Positions 1 to 7,369 of a DNA stretch of 19,289 bases are shown here, in pieces. Within the stretch, counting starts at the first letter, position 1; each line of letters starts with the position of its first letter. Below the pieces are notes generated by a model. The model saw only the letters and a list, made by a program, of their open reading frames with translations. It was not told the origin of the DNA and ran no database searches. The stretch comes from an uncultured Flavobacterium sp. GTDB taxonomy: Bacteria > Bacteroidota > Bacteroidia > Flavobacteriales > Flavobacteriaceae. The DNA is taken from contig CAMLFV010000019.1 of NCBI GenBank assembly GCA_946479395.1, positions 1 to 19,289 on the forward strand, in the 5' to 3' direction. A program made the position numbers and the translations under genes.

Positions 1-86
1 TATTTTCTAATGAAGATTATTCATTTTTTAAAATAATATAACTTAGTATTTTATTGAAATCTAAATTAAAAAAATATAGAAATAAA
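1..86. other. AT-rich sequence, no gene seen
   Basis: This edge of the window is almost pure A/T with no open frame of useful length and no hairpin. It lies beyond the cold-shock gene terminator. Nothing functional can be supported here. Confidence 0.5.
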
Positions 87-112
87 AAAACACCTGCGTT
101 TGCAGGTGTTTT
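87..112 (-). terminator. Rho-independent terminator of the cold-shock gene
   Basis: A perfect 11-bp stem (AAAACACCTGC paired with GCAGGTGTTTT) with a four-base loop. On the minus strand it is followed by a run of T. It lies about 37 bases after the stop codon of the cold-shock gene, so it most likely ends that single-gene transcript. Confidence 0.9.
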
Positions 113-148
113 GCTTGGAACTAAATATATGTTTTTAACTAACGTATA

Positions 149-343
149 TTATAAAACAACAACGTCAGTTGCGATTTTTCCTTTTTTTCCGTCAGATTCA
201 ACGTAGTTCACTACATCTCCATCTTTTAATTCTCTTGATTTAAGTCCAGAGATGTGAACGAAAATGTCTTGACCTGTTGTTTCGTCTGTAATAAATCCAA
301 ATCCTTTTGATTCATTGAAGAACTTTACTGTACCTGTTCTCAT
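149..343 (-). CDS. cspA: Cold-shock protein (CspA family)
   Basis: A 64-residue single cold-shock domain, close to the usual family length. Members bind single-stranded RNA/DNA and act as RNA chaperones in the cytoplasm. Both nucleic-acid-binding motifs are visible: RNP1 as KGFGFI (residues 14-19) and RNP2 as DIFVHI (residues 26-31). The N-terminal strand MRTGTVKFFN is typical. The gene stands alone, with its own strong Bacteroidota promoter about 30 bases upstream of the ATG and a strong hairpin terminator, so it is expressed as a short monocistronic mRNA. The family is certain. Whether it is cold-induced or constitutive cannot be told from the sequence; the roughly 23-base predicted leader is much shorter than the long thermosensor leader of E. 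coli cspA. Confidence 0.95.
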   Translation of the reverse strand: MRTGTVKFFNESKGFGFITDETTGQDIFVHISGLKSRELKDGDVVNYVESDGKKGKIATDVVVL

Positions 344-372
344 TTGTGATAATAAAATAAATTAATAATGCT

Positions 373-402
373 CAAAGATAAACTTTTTATTCTGTTTTCA
401 AA
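373..402 (-). promoter_or_regulatory. Bacteroidota sigma-A promoter of the cold-shock gene
   Basis: On the minus strand, TTTG (402-399) is followed after 18 bases by TATCTTTG (380-373). This matches the Bacteroidota housekeeping consensus TTG-N19-TAnnTTTG. Transcription would start near position 366, leaving a leader of about 23 bases. Confidence 0.75.
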
Positions 403-450
403 GTTTTTGTGGTTTAAATTTATAAAAAAATACATTTAATGCAAATTTCA

Positions 451-1083
451 TTAATCTTCAAATTCTTCCATTAATTCTTTTAGCTGTTTTAAATATCTGC
501 CATAGAACTTTTTAATGATCCATTCCGAGAGTAATATCAAACCAATAATAGTTACAACACCAATAATCAAAACCATGTAAATAAACGCTGGATCGGTTTG
601 AAAAGTTTCTTTAAAATGATAGAATTTATCAACTAAATCGTACGTTTTGTCTTTACCGGCTGTAATTACAAATAAAGCTATCGCTGTAGGCAGTAAAATG
701 TAAATAGATGATCGATAGGTTTCAATAGCAAAATGAAACTCGTAATAAAGCTTAATAATACTTTCGCGGCTGTTAAACGTATTGGGTTGCTTAATCATCT
801 TACTTATAGTATAAAACCTGCGGTAGTAATACAACCCAAAAACAATAAATTGGCATACCAAAAAGTAGTATATAAGGCTTAAAACACCATGTATTTGCGA
901 TGATTCCATTAAAGGAACTATTAAAATAAACACAATACTTACTATCCAGAAAATAGCTTCGCGCTTAAAACTTTTAATTATTTTTTCGGCTAACGATTTA
1001 CTTTTGGTTAAATATTCCGGTTTTATGTTAATATCCTTTTCGGGCTGATTGTCCCATTTTTTTTGTAACTCATCAAAATTCAT
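451..1083 (-). CDS. Four-helix membrane protein, ECF sigma partner
   Basis: A 210-residue inner-membrane protein of unknown family. After a charged N-terminal stretch (residues 1-42) it has four hydrophobic segments, at about 43-59, 65-87, 125-142 and 166-190, and ends in an acidic tail. Its start codon overlaps the end of the ECF sigma gene by 11 bases, so the two are translationally coupled. That position is typical for an anti-sigma or signal-sensing partner. However, no zinc-finger motif (HxxxCxxC) and no FecR-like domain is visible. The anti-sigma role is inferred from gene order only; the cytoplasmic N-terminal segment would be the candidate sigma-binding part. Confidence 0.7.
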   Translation of the reverse strand: MNFDELQKKWDNQPEKDINIKPEYLTKSKSLAEKIIKSFKREAIFWIVSIVFILIVPLMESSQIHGVLSLIYYFLVCQFIVFGLYYYRRFYTISKMIKQPNTFNSRESIIKLYYEFHFAIETYRSSIYILLPTAIALFVITAGKDKTYDLVDKFYHFKETFQTDPAFIYMVLIIGVVTIIGLILLSEWIIKKFYGRYLKQLKELMEEFED

Positions 1084-1576
1084 ATCCGTTCTTTTTTATG
1101 ATGGTTTGTAATTTTTCTTTTGTTCTGTTTAATTTTACGCGTGCATTCACTTCGCTGATACCCAAATTTTCGGCAATATCCTTGTGATTCATTCCTTCTA
1201 AAAACAAGAAAATAAGGGCTTTTTCTACTTTGTTGAGTTCTTGCACGGCATCGTAAAAATATTTCAATTGTTCTTCTTTAAAAGCACTATCGTCAGTATC
1301 AATGCGGTCGTAATTTTCATGAAGTTCGTATTTGTCCTGTTTTTTATCATCTTTTTTAAAGAAGGTTAAAGCGGTATTCAAACAAACGCGGTACATCCAG
1401 GTAGAAAACTGACTGTCTCCTTTAAAGTTTTGATACGATTTCCACAATTGAAAAGTCATTTCCTGAATCAAGTCTTCCTGATCTTCCAAATGGTCAAAGT
1501 ACATCCTGGAAATTTTGTATAAAATTCCTTTGTGTTTTTGCATCAAGTCCAAGAATTCTTTTTCGGTGGCTTTCAA
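1073..1576 (-). CDS. ECF-type RNA polymerase sigma factor
   Basis: A 167-residue group 4 (extracytoplasmic function) sigma factor. Region 2 spans about residues 10-80 and includes an acidic DQEDLIQEM stretch and the STWMYRV segment typical of region 2.4. A short linker of charged residues follows, then region 4 at about 112-162, with a helix-turn-helix around GMNHKDIAENLGISEVNARV. Such factors direct RNA polymerase to a small regulon in response to envelope or other signals. The gene overlaps the following membrane-protein gene, its probable regulator. It starts about 190 bases after the rpoD stop, beyond the rpoD terminator and a palindromic repeat, so it is a separate transcription unit. 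Confidence 0.92.
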   Translation of the reverse strand: MKATEKEFLDLMQKHKGILYKISRMYFDHLEDQEDLIQEMTFQLWKSYQNFKGDSQFSTWMYRVCLNTALTFFKKDDKKQDKYELHENYDRIDTDDSAFKEEQLKYFYDAVQELNKVEKALIFLFLEGMNHKDIAENLGISEVNARVKLNRTKEKLQTIIKKNGYEF

Positions 1577-1629
1577 AGCAGAATAATTTTTACAAAATGT
1601 TAGTATCGTTTATTTTGATTTGTTACATA

Positions 1630-1637
1630 CAAAATTA
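1630..1637 (-). promoter_or_regulatory. Possible -7 element for the ECF sigma operon
   Basis: TAATTTTG on the minus strand matches the Bacteroidota -7 box TAnnTTTG, about 54 bases before the sigma start codon. No TTG lies at the expected upstream spacing, because the rpoD terminator hairpin occupies that place. An alternative sigma factor (autoregulation) may therefore be used instead. Confidence 0.3.
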
Positions 1638-1638
1638 G

Positions 1639-1668
1639 AAAACCCGTTAAAATAATTTAACGGGTTTT
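1639..1668 (-). terminator. Terminator hairpin downstream of rpoD
   Basis: A 13-bp perfect stem (arms 1639-1651 and 1656-1668, core AACCCGTTAAA) with loop ATAA. It lies about 100 bases after the rpoD stop codon and before the ECF sigma gene. A short T-rich tract follows on both strands, so it could act in either direction, but rpoD is the gene it would terminate. Confidence 0.75.
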
Positions 1669-1685
1669 TGTGAAATATTTCTCAA

Positions 1686-1758
1686 CGTCACTTCGAGCGA
1701 AGTCGAGAAGTTGTGATTTCCGCATTTTGATGAGGTCTCGACTCCGCTCGACCTGACA
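1686..1758. repeat. Dispersed palindromic repeat, copy 1 (two arms)
   Basis: Left arm (1687-1710) has core TCGAGCGAAGTCGAGA; the right arm (1734-1757) is its near-perfect inverted copy with one G/A change in the core (TCTCGACTCCGCTCGA). A spacer of 23 bases separates them. The arms end in GTCA/TGAC. The same unit recurs at 13850-13912 and 16373-16397, always between genes. Confidence 0.85.
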
Positions 1759-1769
1759 AAATTACGTAA

Positions 1770-2633
1770 TTATCCTAAATAAGTTTTTAAGATTTTACTG
1801 CGAGATGTATGTTTTAATCTGCGGATTGCTTTTTCTTTGATCTGACGAACACGTTCACGCGTTAAATCAAAAGTTTCACCGATTTCTTCTAATGTCATTG
1901 GGTGCTGATCGCCCAATCCAAAATATAAACGAACAACATCTGCTTCACGTGGAGTTAATGTTTCCAACGCACGCTCGATTTCTGTTCTTAACGATTCATG
2001 AATCAGTTCACGATCCGGATTTGGTGATTCGCCCGAACGCAATACATCGTACAAGTTAGAATCTTCTCCTTCTACTAAAGGCGCATCCATTGATAAGTGA
2101 CGACCAGAGTTTTTCATAGATTCTTTCACGTCGTTTACCGTCATGTCTAATTCTTTAGCGATTTCTTCTGCCGATGGCGGACGTTCGTTTGATTGTTCTA
2201 ACAACGCATACATTTTGTTGATTTTGTTGATAGATCCAATTTTATTTAATGGTAAACGTACAATACGTGATTGTTCTGCTAAAGCTGATAAGATTGATTG
2301 ACGGATCCACCAAACAGCGTATGAAATAAATTTAAAACCACGTGTTTCATCGAAACGTTGTGCGGCTTTAATCAAACCTAGGTTTCCTTCATTGATTAAA
2401 TCGGGCAATGTTAAACCTTGATTTTGGTATTGTTTTGCTACCGATACTACGAAACGTAAATTAGCTTTTGTTAATTTCTCTAAAGCACGCTGATCGCCCG
2501 CTTTAATGCGTTGTGCTAATTCTACTTCTTCGTCGGCTGTAATTAAATCTACTTTTCCAATTTCTTGTAAATATTTGTCTAACGATGCCGTTTCACGATT
2601 GGTTACCTGTTTGGTAATTTTAAGTTGTCTCAT
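1770..2633 (-). CDS. rpoD: Primary sigma factor RpoD/SigA
   Basis: The housekeeping sigma-70 factor that directs RNA polymerase to most promoters. At 287 residues it is the short form usual in Bacteroidota, which lack the long N-terminal region 1.1. Visible parts are region 1.2 (about residues 13-50), region 2 (about 58-128, containing [13 protein letters not shown], the [10 protein letters not shown] core-binding helix and [15 protein letters not shown] for -10 recognition), region 3 (about 135-200) and region 4 (about 220-285, with the helix-turn-helix [18 protein letters not shown]). The start MRQLKITKQ is the usual one. It is transcribed alone, between the duplicated pnp terminator upstream and its own terminator downstream. 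Bacteroidota RpoD reads the TTG/TAnnTTTG promoters marked in this window. Confidence 0.97.
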   Translation of the reverse strand: MRQLKITKQVTNRETASLDKYLQEIGKVDLITADEEVELAQRIKAGDQRALEKLTKANLRFVVSVAKQYQNQGLTLPDLINEGNLGLIKAAQRFDETRGFKFISYAVWWIRQSILSALAEQSRIVRLPLNKIGSINKINKMYALLEQSNERPPSAEEIAKELDMTVNDVKESMKNSGRHLSMDAPLVEGEDSNLYDVLRSGESPNPDRELIHESLRTEIERALETLTPREADVVRLYFGLGDQHPMTLEEIGETFDLTRERVRQIKEKAIRRLKHTSRSKILKTYLG

Positions 2634-2727
2634 GTTTAAATAACCCCTTCCTTTGTTGTTAACTGGTAGTTATACGCACCATGTTGCAAAAGGTTACAAA
2701 AAATATAAAGCTTTTTATCTGGATCAT

Positions 2728-2756
2728 CTTTGCCAAAGTTCGAAACTTTGGTAAAG
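2728..2756. other. Imperfect palindrome in the rpoD upstream region
   Basis: CCAAAGTT (2733-2740) and AACTTTGG (2744-2751) form a perfect 8-bp stem around CGA. It is extended by CTTT/AAAG after one mismatch. It lies about 100 bases upstream of the rpoD start, just past the duplicated terminator. No T-run follows on either strand, so it is not a simple terminator. It could be an operator or an mRNA leader structure. Confidence 0.45.
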
Positions 2757-2778
2757 GTGTTAAGAACGTGAAAAAATA

Positions 2779-2809
2779 AAAAAAACCGATGAGGTTTGCT
2801 CATCGGTTT
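2779..2809 (-). terminator. Terminator of the LRR gene (duplicate of the pnp terminator)
   Basis: An 11-bp stem (AAACCGATGAG with CTCATCGGTTT, loop GTTTG) followed on the minus strand by a long T-run. It is identical to the hairpin after pnp at 3984-4014 and forms part of the 62-bp direct repeat. Confidence 0.9.
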
Positions 2810-2840
2810 AAATTACTTTTAACAAAAACTAGTTGTTTTC
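2779..2840. repeat. 62-bp direct repeat, copy A (pnp 3' end plus terminator)
   Basis: Identical at 60 of 62 positions to 3984-4045; differences are at 2813 and 2817. The copy includes the last bases of the pnp coding sequence with its TAG stop, the spacer and the terminator hairpin. Identity ends abruptly at 2840, exactly inside the stop codon (2839-2841) of the LRR gene, so this gene ends on transplanted pnp sequence. Confidence 0.95.
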
Positions 2841-3792
2841 ATTTTATAACGATCTTTTCTGTTTTGTTTCCTTTATCGGTTTGTATTACAAATAAATACA
2901 TTCCTTTGCTTAAGTTAGAAACATCTATTTGGTTAAAATTATCTTTTACAGATTTGATCCATTTTCCCGAATTGTCTAAAATTTGCACCGCCTGTAAGGT
3001 TACACCATCGGTTGTCTTTTGTTCAATGGAAACAAATTCTGTTGCAGGATTAGGATAAATTTTAAAATTGTTTTCTACAAATTTTTCTATGCTTAAAGAG
3101 CAATTGGCATTAAAATAATAATTAACAAAATTGTCATTTATAATTTCCCAATTGTTGTAAGGAAACGTTTTATTGGTTGCTGCAGCAGGGTTATCAACCT
3201 CAATACATACTGTGTTATAATTTGGACCTACAAATGGACTGGCACCCCAACCTAAAATAATTTTAAGCTTATTCGCTTTATGATTTTTCAAGTTTATTTT
3301 GAATAAACTATCTAGACTAAAAACATCTAAATATTCAAGCTTTGTATTGTTACTTAAATCTAAGTGTCCAATTCCATTATATTGCATAAATTCTAATTCT
3401 CCATTTCCAATAGATAAATGTTCTAATTCTGTATTGCTTGATAAATCAATTTTACCTATGCAATTACTTGGTAGAATTATACTTTTTAATTTGGTTAGAT
3501 TTGTTAAATTAATCGTATTAAATGCATGAAAATTACCTTCAATAGATTCTAAATTAGTAAAAGCTTCGATTCCCGATATATTTTGAATGCGAAAACTTCC
3601 AGCACCAGTATATAGATTCAATTGAGTGATATTCTGAGCATCGCTAGTTAACATTTGCCCATTTAATATGCCATCGCTGTCAACATTCAAATTAATAAGT
3701 AGTTGTTCAAAAACCGGATCGGGTATCAATGTAACTTGCGCCTTTATTGCAAAAGGCACAAGTATTAGTAAGGTTAAAATAAACTTTTTCAT
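2839..3792 (-). CDS. Secreted leucine-rich-repeat protein with T9SS sorting domain
   Basis: A 317-residue cell-surface or secreted protein. Residues 1-18 are a signal peptide (MKKFILTLLILVPFAIKA, then Q). Irregular leucine-rich repeats occupy about 50-180, with recurring LxxLxLSxNTxLExLxI units typical of Bacteroidota LRR proteins. The C-terminal 75 residues are a type A T9SS sorting domain: it opens with FKIYPNPATEFVSIE (243-257), has IDVSNLSKGMYLFVI (289-303) and ends EKIVIK. Such proteins cross the inner membrane by Sec and the outer membrane by T9SS, and are often anchored at the surface. The binding partner is unknown. It sits between pnp and rpoD inside a duplicated 62-bp repeat, and directly behind the remnant of another T9SS gene, so it is probably an insertion or survivor of an array. 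Confidence 0.88.
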   Translation of the reverse strand: MKKFILTLLILVPFAIKAQVTLIPDPVFEQLLINLNVDSDGILNGQMLTSDAQNITQLNLYTGAGSFRIQNISGIEAFTNLESIEGNFHAFNTINLTNLTKLKSIILPSNCIGKIDLSSNTELEHLSIGNGELEFMQYNGIGHLDLSNNTKLEYLDVFSLDSLFKINLKNHKANKLKIILGWGASPFVGPNYNTVCIEVDNPAAATNKTFPYNNWEIINDNFVNYYFNANCSLSIEKFVENNFKIYPNPATEFVSIEQKTTDGVTLQAVQILDNSGKWIKSVKDNFNQIDVSNLSKGMYLFVIQTDKGNKTEKIVIK

Positions 3793-3794
3793 AA

Positions 3795-3926
3795 TTATTG
3801 TATTATTAGGTTATGGCTTTCAATTACATTGTTATCACACACCAATACTACACGGTATAAGCCTGGAGTAAATTGTGTGGTATTTATATTAATGCTTGTA
3901 TTGTTTAAATTTAAAAAAAAAAACAT
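3795..3926 (-). pseudogene. Remnant of a T9SS cargo gene (C-terminal sorting domain only)
   Basis: An open frame of about 43 codons that begins in a run of T and ends with TAA two bases before the LRR gene ATG. Its translation contains INTTQFTPGLYRVVLVC and ends VIESHNLIIQ. This aligns in register with the C-terminal sorting domain of the neighbouring LRR protein (IDVSNLSKGMYLFVIQ ... EKIVIK): shared hydrophobic pattern, G-[ML]-Y and the short terminal strand. No upstream part of the protein remains, because the pnp terminator follows after about 60 bases. It is read as the tail of a lost T9SS cargo gene. It lacks a signal peptide and cannot be a functional secreted protein as it stands. Confidence 0.7.
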
Positions 3927-3983
3927 AATTGTATTTTTTTAACACTTTTTTGAATGCATAGATAAATACTAAGAGGTTCAAAC

Positions 3984-4014
3984 AAAAAAACCGATGAGGT
4001 TTGCTCATCGGTTT
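3984..4014 (-). terminator. Rho-independent terminator of pnp
   Basis: An 11-bp stem (AAACCGATGAG/CTCATCGGTTT) with loop GTTTG and a minus-strand T-run, 19 bases after the pnp stop codon. It is duplicated exactly at 2779-2809. Confidence 0.93.
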
Positions 4015-4045
4015 AAAATACATTTAACAAAAACTAGTTGTTTTC
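3984..4045. repeat. 62-bp direct repeat, copy B (original at the pnp 3' end)
   Basis: This is the parent copy, since it contains the true last codons of pnp (Asn-Asn-stop at 4034-4042) followed by the pnp terminator. The second copy lies 1205 bases away at 2779-2840. Confidence 0.95.
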
Positions 4046-6268
4046 TTCTTTCTTGTCGTTAGAAGGTTTGTTATCGCTATTTCTGTGCGCTGGTCTGCCT
4101 TCTTTGTTTTCTGGCTTTCCTTCACCTTTATGTTCAGGTTTGCCTTCTGGTTTTGGAGGGCGAGGTAATAATGCCTTGCGCGATACTTTTTCTTTTCTTG
4201 TTTTAGGATCTAAACCTAAATATTTAACTTGGAATACATCGCCCATGTTTACTACATCGGTAACGTTTTCTGTGCGCTCCCAAGCCAATTCAGATACGTG
4301 TAATAAAACTTCGTTTCCTGGTGCAGCAGTGTATTCTACTACAGCGCCAAATTCTAACATTTTAATTACTTTTACTTCGTAAGCTTCGCCAACTTGTGGT
4401 TTAAATGTGATCGATTGAATTTTTGCCAATACAGCATCGATACCTGCTTGATCTGTACCTAAAATCTCAACAATACCTTCTTCGTCAACTTCTGTAATTA
4501 CAATTGTTGTTCCTGTAGCTTTTTGTAATTCTTGAATTACTTTACCACCCGGACCAATCAACGCACCAATGTAAGCTCCTGGAATTGTTCTTGTGATAAT
4601 TTTTGGAGCATGAGCTTTAACTTCTTCGTTAGGTTTCGCTAAAGTTTCAGTCAGTTTTCCAAGGATATGTAAACGACCTTCACGAGCTTGCTCTAAAGCC
4701 TGCTCCATGATGTCATATTTCAATCCGTCGATTTTGATATCCATCTGGCAAGCTGTGATACCTTCAGAAGTTCCTGTTACCTTGAAATCCATATCTCCTA
4801 AATGATCTTCGTCACCTAAAATATCAGATAAAACGGCAAAACGATCTCCGTCTGTAATCAATCCCATCGCGATTCCAGAAACCGGACGAATCATCTGAAT
4901 ACCAGCATCCATCAACGATAAAGTACCTGCACAAACAGTTGCCATTGATGACGATCCGTTTGATTCTAATACTTCAGAAACCACACGAATTGTATAAGGA
5001 CAATCTGCAGGAATCATGTTTTTTAATGCGCGTTGCGCCAAGTTTCCGTGACCAACTTCTCTTCTTGAAGTTCCTCTTAACGGACGAGCTTCTCCTGTTG
5101 AAAATGGTGGGAAATTATAGTGTAAATAGAATTTTTCTTCTCCTTGTTCAGATGGCGAATCAATAACGTTTGCTTCTCTAGATGTTCCTAAAGTTGCTGT
5201 TGCTAATGCTTGGGTTTCACCACGAGTAAACAATGCAGAACCGTGAACAGATGGCAAGTAATCTACTTCGCACCAGATGTTTCTAATTTCTGTAGTTTTT
5301 CTTCCGTCTAAACGTGTTCCTAAATCTAACGTTACGTTACGAACAGCATCTTTGTTTACTTTTTTGAAATATTTAGAAACCAAATCTCCGTTTTCTAATA
5401 ATTCTTCTTCTGTAAACAACGCAATTACTTCTTCTTTTACAGCATCAAAAGCCGCAGAACGTTCATGCTTAGCAGAACCTTTGCTTGCAATAGCGTAAAT
5501 TTTATCGTAAGCTGCTTCTTTAACTTTTGCTAAAATAGCTTCGTCTTCTCTTTCGCCTTCGTATTCACGAACCGGTTTCTTTCCAAATGCTGCTGCTAAT
5601 CTTTCTTGCGCGTCAATTTGTACTTTAATGTGTTCGTGTGCAAATTTAATGGCTTCAACCATTTCTTTTTCTGAAATCTCTTTCATTTCACCTTCTACCA
5701 TTGCGATAGAATCTCTTGAAGCACCGATCATCATGTCGATATCAGACAATTCTAACTGTGCACGAGAAGGGTTAATGATGAATTTTCCATCGATACGTCC
5801 AACTCTTGCTTCAGAAATCAATGTTTCAAAAGGAATATCAGACAAAGCAAGTGCTGCCGAAGCTGCCAAACCTGCCAATGCATCAGGCATTACGTCTTCG
5901 TCATGAGACATCAACTGAATCATAACCTGAACTTCTGCGTGATAATCACTTGGGAAAAGCGGACGCAAAACACGGTCAACCAATCTCATTGTTAAAACTT
6001 CGCTATCGCTTGGGCGAGCTTCTCTTTTAAAGAAACCTCCTGGAAAACGACCAGCTGCTGCAAATTTCTCGCGATAATCTACCGTTAACGGTAAAAAGTC
6101 TACGCCAGGACTTGCTTTTTTTGCGGCTACAACGGTACCTAAAATAACCGTTTTGCCAATTCTTACTACTACAGAACCATCGGCTTGTTTTGCCAAGCGT
6201 CCTGTCTCGATTGTGATGTTTCTGCCATCACCTAAATCGATGCTTTCTACAAATAATTGTGGAATCAT
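4034..6268 (-). CDS. pnp: Polyribonucleotide nucleotidyltransferase (PNPase)
   Basis: The 3'-to-5' phosphorolytic exoribonuclease, active as a trimer in mRNA and sRNA decay. The 744 residues show the full layout: a first RNase PH domain (about 10-145), the alpha-helical domain (about 150-235), the catalytic second RNase PH domain (about 320-530, containing [11 protein letters not shown] and the Asp-rich [12 protein letters not shown]), a KH domain (about 555-615, with IGPGGKVIQ near 568-576) and an S1 domain (about 620-695). After S1 comes a low-complexity charged tail of about 45 residues rich in Lys, Pro, Glu and Gly with repeated GKPE units, which is probably disordered. The gene lies downstream of rpsO, the classical rpsO-pnp order, but a terminator stands between them. 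Its 3' end has been duplicated next to rpoD. Confidence 0.97.
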   Translation of the reverse strand: MIPQLFVESIDLGDGRNITIETGRLAKQADGSVVVRIGKTVILGTVVAAKKASPGVDFLPLTVDYREKFAAAGRFPGGFFKREARPSDSEVLTMRLVDRVLRPLFPSDYHAEVQVMIQLMSHDEDVMPDALAGLAASAALALSDIPFETLISEARVGRIDGKFIINPSRAQLELSDIDMMIGASRDSIAMVEGEMKEISEKEMVEAIKFAHEHIKVQIDAQERLAAAFGKKPVREYEGEREDEAILAKVKEAAYDKIYAIASKGSAKHERSAAFDAVKEEVIALFTEEELLENGDLVSKYFKKVNKDAVRNVTLDLGTRLDGRKTTEIRNIWCEVDYLPSVHGSALFTRGETQALATATLGTSREANVIDSPSEQGEEKFYLHYNFPPFSTGEARPLRGTSRREVGHGNLAQRALKNMIPADCPYTIRVVSEVLESNGSSSMATVCAGTLSLMDAGIQMIRPVSGIAMGLITDGDRFAVLSDILGDEDHLGDMDFKVTGTSEGITACQMDIKIDGLKYDIMEQALEQAREGRLHILGKLTETLAKPNEEVKAHAPKIITRTIPGAYIGALIGPGGKVIQELQKATGTTIVITEVDEEGIVEILGTDQAGIDAVLAKIQSITFKPQVGEAYEVKVIKMLEFGAVVEYTAAPGNEVLLHVSELAWERTENVTDVVNMGDVFQVKYLGLDPKTRKEKVSRKALLPRPPKPEGKPEHKGEGKPENKEGRPAHRNSDNKPSNDKKEENN

Positions 6269-6361
6269 AAATTAATTCTCTAATTGATTAAACAATGGGT
6301 TGTGTTGTTGTGTTGTTGTTGTGTTCCCAATGAAAAACCAAGCTTTTATGCTTAAATATAA
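6269..6361 (-). promoter_or_regulatory. pnp leader region with CA-rich tract
   Basis: Between the rpsO terminator and the pnp start the minus strand carries an unstructured run built of CAACAACA-type units (about 6298-6324). A TATATTTA sequence nearer the terminator resembles the -7 box TAnnTTTG but lacks the final G, and no clear upstream TTG is present. CA-rich leaders are often ribosome-accessible. A regulatory role is inference only. Confidence 0.35.
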
Positions 6362-6393
6362 TAAAAAAGAGGTGCACATGCGCACACCTCTTT
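6362..6393 (-). terminator. Terminator of rpsO
   Basis: Nine outer pairs (AAAGAGGTG/CACCTCTTT, arms 6366-6374 and 6385-6393) around a GC-rich inner part, with a T-run on the minus strand. It lies just after the rpsO stop and separates rpsO from pnp. Confidence 0.9.
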
Positions 6394-6401
6394 GTAATGG
6401 A

Positions 6402-6671
6402 TTATTTTCTAATACCCAATTCTTTGATAATTTCACGATATCTGTTGATATCTTTCTTCTTTAAGTAATCTAAAAGACTTCTTCTTTTACCTACTAAAAG
6501 AACTAATGAACGCTCTGTATTGTAATCGTGACGATTCTTTTTTAAGTGCTCTGTTAAATGCGAAATTCTGAATGTGAATAATGCAATTTGTCCTTCTGCT
6601 GAACCTGTGTTCGCTGCAGCACCTCCGTGTTTAGCGAAGATTTCTTCTTTAACTTCTTTAGTTAAATACAT
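6402..6671 (-). CDS. rpsO: 30S ribosomal protein S15
   Basis: Binds 16S rRNA early in assembly of the 30S platform. The start at 6671 gives an 89-residue product beginning MYLTKEVKEEIFAKHGG, the normal S15 length, with the conserved NTGSAEGQIALFTFRI and LRKN-like helices and the HxxDYNTERSL/LVGKRRSLLDYL core. The frame stays open to 6734, which would add 21 residues. That start is rejected because a strong Bacteroidota promoter (6753-6724) would begin transcription near 6717, inside the proposed extension. The predicted leader is then about 45 bases and may host the autogenous S15-binding structure known in other bacteria, though none is recognised here. Confidence 0.96.
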   Translation of the reverse strand: MYLTKEVKEEIFAKHGGAAANTGSAEGQIALFTFRISHLTEHLKKNRHDYNTERSLVLLVGKRRSLLDYLKKKDINRYREIIKELGIRK

Positions 6672-6723
6672 GCTAATATTATTTAAATGATTGTTATGTA
6701 TGTTTGAATTAAAAAATTCGATG

Positions 6724-6753
6724 CAAATGTACATCTTTTTTTTAATTGAGCAA
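6724..6753 (-). promoter_or_regulatory. Bacteroidota sigma-A promoter of rpsO
   Basis: On the minus strand TTG (6753-6751), then 19 bases, then TACATTTG (6731-6724). This is an exact match to TTG-N19-TAnnTTTG. Predicted start of transcription is near 6717. It decides the rpsO start codon at 6671. Confidence 0.8.
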
Positions 6754-6759
6754 TTTTAA

Positions 6760-7347
6760 TTAATCTATTTTGGATAGGATCATTTCTTTAGTTGAACGTT
6801 CTAAACCTTTCCAGATTAAAGTTTTACCATCTTCGCTGGAAGTGATATCATAATTGTCATTAAAAAAATAGTCAGCTAATAATTGATATTCTTCTGGTAA
6901 ATCATCAAAATTCATTGAAGGTTCTGGAAAATATTTCGGATCGACTTGAATTAAAGAATAAATTGATTTATCATGGAGATTTGGATGTACTAATGATGAT
7001 CTAAATGGTATTATTTCTTGGTTAATATAAAAGTTTCCATTAAAAAAGAATCGAGCTCTATCATCTTCCATCTCTTTTTCCTCCACATTTACATCAATTC
7101 TACCAAGATTGTATAGAATAGTATCATTTTTAATAATTTCGGATCCATTATTGGGTACTACTACCATTTTTTCAATTTTCCAACTACCAGATATTTTAGG
7201 TGTATGCTCCTTTAAAAATTCGTTATCTCTTTTCTTGAATTCATTTGAATAGTTTATGTCTGATTCATTCTCATAGCTACAAGAAGTAAAAACTGCTGTT
7301 GCAGTTAATAATGATAAAATAAAAATTTTGCTAAAGTGTTTTCTCAT
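6760..7347 (-). CDS. Lipoprotein of unknown function
   Basis: A 195-residue exported lipoprotein. The N-terminus MRKHFSKIFILSLLTATAVFTSC is a signal peptide with a lipobox ending at Cys23, followed by a Ser/Asn/Glu-rich tether. The rest has a SGSWKIEKMVVV opening (about residues 53-64) reminiscent of the lipocalin-like lipoproteins of Bacteroidota that start with G-x-W. Two Asp/Glu-rich stretches follow. The exact family is not recognised. It lies 34 bases downstream of the GAF-domain gene and may be co-transcribed or use the -7 box at 7370-7377. It is probably attached to the outer or inner membrane, facing the periplasm. Confidence 0.75.
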   Translation of the reverse strand: MRKHFSKIFILSLLTATAVFTSCSYENESDINYSNEFKKRDNEFLKEHTPKISGSWKIEKMVVVPNNGSEIIKNDTILYNLGRIDVNVEEKEMEDDRARFFFNGNFYINQEIIPFRSSLVHPNLHDKSIYSLIQVDPKYFPEPSMNFDDLPEEYQLLADYFFNDNYDITSSEDGKTLIWKGLERSTKEMILSKID

Positions 7348-7369
7348 GGTGTTTCTAATTTATTTTTTG

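Noticed and set aside
436..454. Hairpin TTAATG/CATTAA at the end of the membrane-protein gene as a terminator
   Set aside because: Only six A/T-rich pairs, so too weak to support.
2779..4045. Attachment sites of an integrase-encoding element at pnp
   Set aside because: The 62-bp duplication resembles one, but the segment holds no recombinase gene, so an integrative element can only be proposed, not called.
4038..6268. Several plus-strand open frames within pnp (for example at 4038-4382 and 5628-5906)
   Set aside because: They lie opposite a complete, strongly conserved PNPase and have low-complexity translations typical of the reverse of coding DNA.
6672..6734. N-terminal extension of S15
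   Set aside because: It would place the start upstream of the predicted transcription start and add 21 residues not found in S15 proteins.
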